DNA of 54,532 nucleotides, taken from assembly GCA_025357545.1 (NCBI GenBank), contig JANXPB010000236.1, forward strand, positions 1-54,532. Reading direction: 5' to 3'. Each line of letters opens with the position of its first letter. Positions within the stretch are counted from its first letter, which is position 1. The notes beneath the pieces are model-generated. The model did not search any database, was not told the DNA's origin, and saw nothing but the letters and a program-made list of their open reading frames with translations. The translations under genes were made by a program, and so were the position numbers. Below, piece after piece: positions 52,301 to 54,532 of this stretch. The DNA comes from Holophagaceae bacterium. GTDB taxonomy: Bacteria > Acidobacteriota > Holophagae > Holophagales > Holophagaceae.

Positions 52301-52840
52301 TCTGCGCTCCGCTTCCGTGCGCCGCAGCTTGTACCGCGTGATGCCGGCGGCCTCTTCCAGCAGCACCCGGCGGTCCTTGGGCTTGGTGGACAGGATCAGG
52401 TCGATCTGGCCCTGTTGGATGAATGAATAGGCCCGGGTCCCCATGCCCGTGTCCATGAGCAGGTCCTGCACGTCCTTGAGGCGCGTCTCGCGCCCATTGA
52501 CGCGGTACTCGGAGCCCTGATCCCGATAGAGCCGGCGGGAGATGACCACCTCCTTCGTGGCGCCCGGCAGGGCGGGGTCCGCCATCTCGAGCGAGAGCTT
52601 CACCTCAGCCATGCCCGTGGCCCGGCGATCGGAGGTGCCGGAAAAAATCACATCCGCCATCTCGGCGCCGCGCAGCAGGCTCGCGCGCTGTTCCCCCAGG
52701 ACCCAGGCCAGGGCGTCGGTGATGTTCGATTTGCCGCAGCCGTTGGGCCCCACCACCGCCGTCATGCCGCTGGGAAACGTTAGTTTCTGCGGGTCCGCGA
52801 AGGACTTGAAGCCGTTGAGTTCGAGGGCGATGAGGCGCAC
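49328..52840 (-). CDS. smc: Chromosome segregation protein SMC
   Basis: A 1170-residue SMC ATPase. Walker A GPNGCGKSNITDALAWVLG is at about residues 32-50, followed by the N-terminal head with FIQQGQIDLILSTKPKDRR. Two long coiled-coil arms flank a hinge in the middle. The C-terminal head has the LLSGGEKALTAI signature and Walker B CVLDEVDAPLDEANV. The coiled-coil regions show the expected heptads with many Glu, Gln, Leu and Arg residues. The start is GTG 52840 with GGGAG upstream. It leads the co-directional set with rnhB and tolB. scpA and scpB are not in the window. Confidence 0.97.
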   Translation of the reverse strand: MRLIALELNGFKSFADPQKLTFPSGMTAVVGPNGCGKSNITDALAWVLGEQRASLLRGAEMADVIFSGTSDRRATGMAEVKLSLEMADPALPGATKEVVISRRLYRDQGSEYRVNGRETRLKDVQDLLMDTGMGTRAYSFIQQGQIDLILSTKPKDRRVLLEEAAGITRYKLRRTEAERRLVETKANLDRLQDILFELNKQLESLRRQATKAKRAQELDEAIKATQRILLSAKTEEFQAVKARLAETQDLLDRQVALLTVQASERAAEVGTLRLSVDELQRSLDRGQRSVMAVEQRLGFIEQEKGFEESRVQESTAAAERLEDRRQALAERVSALAAGIAVMQEKEALAATQLSLREGVFTEAEEAVVLAGGALRRTEAELRDFRHKRTEAKAAVQAHHKAKLGVQGLIAQLEGRLESLNHEEAMRAPRLDGLQQEAQRLGRELEGSAERLEAVEDALRSLRTEVREKQEGIRAAAKAMHDAEGRCETAERRIRQISDLLQQASGSAELKKGLAWLRDQGIAFKSLAECIQTDEAHRPDLERLLGTWEQAIALDAATMARAAEAPGQIWMAAAAPSKPTQAPEKCLALAVGITWKAGAPRLFEGLVQRAFRCADEDLPGLSADYPELALVSPRFVKLPFGPVQLGLAAPAASPLKLQAELEAARQDREAALEGAEAAEEGLQRLQADASESLGRLEGMEEDFREGRARAETFKGQLASVEAQLREIHQAAERADALWEQLEAEIGTHQAQMRALEEAPLDAEDAALELAIHGAEVKVQEAQSALDERREVRMEAARLRDGVWAERDALQRQVQLQQRGVFDVEAELKRMDSDLAESAERRSEALKRIQELEAEAQEKLKERLSAVDVLTELRPQLDGQAEALRMQERAAREYQEALENARQLHHENQVAAAQVQGGVDALAKEVELALGMEVPAFMASITDLEREAWDEGELVHQTRLNEAQGKRLELGGVNALAIQELAEAEERLDFMSQQQADVLEAIQNLESTIAEINGTSEERFREAFDFINARFTEVFKETFGGGHAHLSLDDPKDLLECGIEITAQPPGKSAKALTLLSGGEKALTAISLLFAIFHYKPSPFCVLDEVDAPLDEANVGRFAALVQKMKADTQFIVITHQKPTMVAADTLYGVTMQEKGISKLVSVQLREAEQLV

Positions 52841-52884
52841 TGCCGGAATGCTCCCTTCAGGGTTTGGCGGAACTTCCGCCCGGT

Positions 52885-53001
52885 TTACTCCATACCATGC
52901 TCAGCCACGCGCCCTAAAGGCCCAGGCTTGAAGCAAAGCCGACGTTGATCTTCCGCTGGATCCTTCCGGCACACAACGACACCCTTCTTCTGCGGCTCCA
53001 T
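52885..53001 (-). CDS. Possible 38-residue small protein upstream of smc
   Basis: A short frame with AAGGAG six bases before its ATG, on the same strand as smc and ending 44 bases before the smc start. The peptide (beginning MEPQKKGVVVCRKD) is charged, with two cysteines, no signal peptide or membrane stretch. It might be a small protein, a leader influencing smc, or chance. It is not recognised, and the surrounding bases carry overlapping frames on both strands, so evidence is limited to the ribosome site and position. Confidence 0.3.
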   Translation of the reverse strand: MEPQKKGVVVCRKDPAEDQRRLCFKPGPLGRVAEHGME

Positions 53002-53129
53002 CCGGGTCTCCTTCTGCGCTTGGGCTTCTGGGCCCCGGGCGATAGACTTAGGTCTTTGCCTCCATTCCACCATTCCTTCCTACCCTCCTTGTGATCGCTG
53101 GAGCCCCCTTGCCGCCCTTGCCCGATTCC

Positions 53130-53288
53130 ATGCGCTATCCCATGAGCGGCTGGTGGTGGCTCCATGCCTTCAGCGCCACTGTGCTTTTCTGCTGGGGCTG
53201 GTACCTCGGGCAGAACCGCGCCCAGGCCCGGTTCGCCAAGTACCTCAAGGACCGGCAGGACGCCACTGGCAGCGGGCAAGCCCAATGA
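53130..53288 (+). CDS. Small single-helix membrane protein
   Basis: A 52-residue peptide with one transmembrane helix (WWLHAFSATVLFCWGWYLG) and a basic/charged C-terminus. It starts at ATG 53130 (or ATG 53142) and its stop overlaps the start of the next gene by ATGA, which supports it as real and coupled. No family is recognised. It is divergent from smc and heads a plus-strand group that includes a PilN-like gene. Confidence 0.6.
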   Translation: MRYPMSGWWWLHAFSATVLFCWGWYLGQNRAQARFAKYLKDRQDATGSGQAQ

Positions 53289-54016
53289 GCCTGCTCGCCT
53301 TCGGCCCCAAGACGGCTTCAGTGCTGTGGATCGAACCGCATCGCATCCACACGGAGGGCGGCGATCGGGCCATCCAGGGCCTCCCCACCGAGGACCAGCT
53401 CGCGCAGGCTTTGACCAACCTCCCCTTGGGGCCCACCCAGTGGATCGTCGACGACCTCATGGCCCCGGCGGTGCTGCTGCGGGACATCGTGGAACTGCCG
53501 CAAGGCTCCGAAGCGCGGGATGCCTTTTTCAGATGGCGGTTCAACCAAGCCATGGCCCAGGACGGCCTCCATGCGGTGCAGGCTCTGGCCCTCGAGGATG
53601 GCGCCTGGCTGTTGGCGGGTATGCCCGAAGCGCAGCGCGATGCCTGGGTGCAGTTGGGCCTGAAGCTGGGCCGGTCCGTGCACAGCATCCTGCCCCGCTG
53701 GCTCTGGCTCTACAACCGGCTGGCCCCCAGCCGCTCCATGCCCGGCATGCTGCTGTCGCTCTGTCCCACCGCGGCCGGCAAGTACACCGGCACCCTGGTG
53801 GCCTGGGGCCGGGGGCTGGCGTTGTTGCGCCAATGGAACGAACCGCTGGATCCCGACGGCTGGATCAGCGAGCGGGTCCTTCCTTCCGCCGCCTACCTCC
53901 AGCGGGAAAACCGTTCGCCCCAGGAGCTCTGGGTCTGGGGGGCGCCGCATTTCCCGCCGACCTCCATTCCGATGCACCCGATCCAGCCTGAGATTCCCAG
54001 CAGCGAGACCCTCTGA
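53285..54016 (+). CDS. Unknown protein preceding a PilN-like gene
   Basis: A 243-residue protein starting at ATG 53285 with ATGA overlap with the small membrane protein, and ending in a TGATG overlap with the next gene. It has no signal peptide and no clear actin-like phosphate motif, so it is not a straightforward PilM, although its place directly before a PilN-like gene is where PilM or a GspL-like protein would be. Sequence features are mixed alpha/beta with many Trp and Pro. Function is unassigned; the coupling suggests a complex with its neighbours. Confidence 0.6.
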   Translation: MSLLAFGPKTASVLWIEPHRIHTEGGDRAIQGLPTEDQLAQALTNLPLGPTQWIVDDLMAPAVLLRDIVELPQGSEARDAFFRWRFNQAMAQDGLHAVQALALEDGAWLLAGMPEAQRDAWVQLGLKLGRSVHSILPRWLWLYNRLAPSRSMPGMLLSLCPTAAGKYTGTLVAWGRGLALLRQWNEPLDPDGWISERVLPSAAYLQRENRSPQELWVWGAPHFPPTSIPMHPIQPEIPSSETL

Positions 54017-54532
54017 TGCCCATTCCGGTTCTCAAGCTCAACCTTGCGCCGCCGCCGACTCTCTGGCGGCAGAAGCACGAGGTCCTCGGCTGGAGCGCGC
54101 TGGTCCTGGGCGCCCTCTGCCTCGCTGGAACCCTTGCCACCTGGGGCTACCAGGCCAACCAGGCCCGCAAGGCCGGCCGGGAGGCGGTGCGCATCAGCAA
54201 CAACGCCCAGGCCGCCGCCCGCAAACAGGACAAACTCGTGGAGCAGCTGCGCTCCATCGACGTCACCAAGGAACTGCCCCGGTGGAAGTTGGCAGAGCGC
54301 ATCTTCACCGAGCGCACCCTGCCCTGGTCCCGACTCACCGCCGAACTGGAGCGCAGCCTGGTGCAGGATGTGCGCCTCAAGGCCATCCAGAAAGTGCGCG
54401 GCTCCGACCAGCGCGTGGCCCTCAAGATCAAAGGCGAAGCCCGCACCCGCGAGGCCGAGGAAAAGTTTGTCGCCTCCCTCAAGCGGGATGACCTATTTGA
54501 ACAGGTAGTCCTGGAGCGCGAAGCGGAACGCA
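54016..54532 (+). CDS. PilN-like pilus/secretion assembly protein, partial
   Basis: The reading frame starts at ATG 54016 (TGATG overlap) and stays open for 172 codons to the window edge, so the ORF track omits it. The N-terminus has LKLNLAPPP, then a membrane helix (LGWSALVLGALCLAGTLATWG), a coiled-coil stretch (NQARKAGREAVRIS onward) and a ferredoxin-like region with LTAELERSLVQDVRLKAIQ. This bitopic layout and order match PilN/GspL C-terminal-type proteins of type IV pilus or type II secretion platforms. The C-terminus is not visible. Confidence 0.65.
   Translation, partial: MPIPVLKLNLAPPPTLWRQKHEVLGWSALVLGALCLAGTLATWGYQANQARKAGREAVRISNNAQAAARKQDKLVEQLRSIDVTKELPRWKLAERIFTERTLPWSRLTAELERSLVQDVRLKAIQKVRGSDQRVALKIKGEARTREAEEKFVASLKRDDLFEQVVLEREAER

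Overview
The window is GC-rich, gene-dense DNA of a Gram-negative-type bacterium. Outer-membrane and periplasmic functions include TolB, Pal, a CpoB-like protein, lipoproteins and a probable beta-barrel. A PEGA-domain Ser/Thr kinase, a DUF5685 protein and the general gene styles fit Acidobacteriota, and I would guess a Holophagaceae (Geothrix/Holophaga-like) member. That placement is an impression from protein families, not a computed result. Most of the window is chromosomal housekeeping; about 7.9-17.9 kb is accessory.

Layout. 0.2-4 kb: M48 peptidase lipoprotein, HI0933-type flavoprotein and PEGA kinase on the minus strand. 4.1-6.3 kb: purE, an SRPBCC protein and a class I (DhnA-type) aldolase. 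6.6-11.7 kb: a probable outer-membrane protein, then a translationally coupled pair made of a GT4 glycosyltransferase fused to an (alpha/alpha)6-like domain and a GH130-type protein. 11.8-14.5 kb: a divergent Nramp-like transporter and an AI-2E-family permease. 14.5-17.9 kb: a poorly coding stretch with an AT-rich patch, then a hypothetical gene, an Fe/Mn superoxide dismutase, an encapsulated ferritin (EncFtn) and an encapsulin shell gene carrying both a frameshift and an in-frame stop. 17.9-25.8 kb: alpha/beta hydrolase, class II aldolase, PAP2 phosphatase, Ppx/GppA, pyrC, SDR, a small membrane protein and a prepilin. 25.8-31.3 kb: DUF5685 protein with a cysteine-repeat tail, a LysR regulator, aromatic amino acid hydroxylase, an MBL-rhodanese fusion apparently starting at ATT, and pterin carbinolamine dehydratase. 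31.3-41 kb: murD, an EAL protein, truB, rbfA, a methyltransferase, pgk, tpiA, zinc-ribbon protein, lipoprotein, aroF, secG, tRNA-Leu(GAG) and its terminator. 41-53 kb: mutY, then a long minus-strand series read as smc, rnhB, NUDIX, two Dpp/Opp-type permeases, tolB, pal, cpoB and a GHMP kinase. 53-54.5 kb: the start of a plus-strand PilM/PilN-like group cut by the window edge.

How genes work together. pgk, tpiA and two unrelated classes of fructose-bisphosphate aldolase cover lower glycolysis/gluconeogenesis. The aromatic hydroxylase and carbinolamine dehydratase form a pterin-dependent hydroxylation and recycling unit with a LysR neighbour. smc to GHMP kinase is tightly packed, with several 1-11 bp overlaps, and includes the tolB-pal-cpoB envelope set. 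The most interesting region is the encapsulin locus. EncFtn has a C-terminal tail resembling an encapsulation signal, an SOD gene lies 2 bp upstream, and the shell gene appears broken by two independent lesions while both enzyme genes stay open. This is either a compartment decaying in this strain with retained cargo, or a locus needing resequencing. All start sites and functions were read by eye from the sequence; no database search was run.
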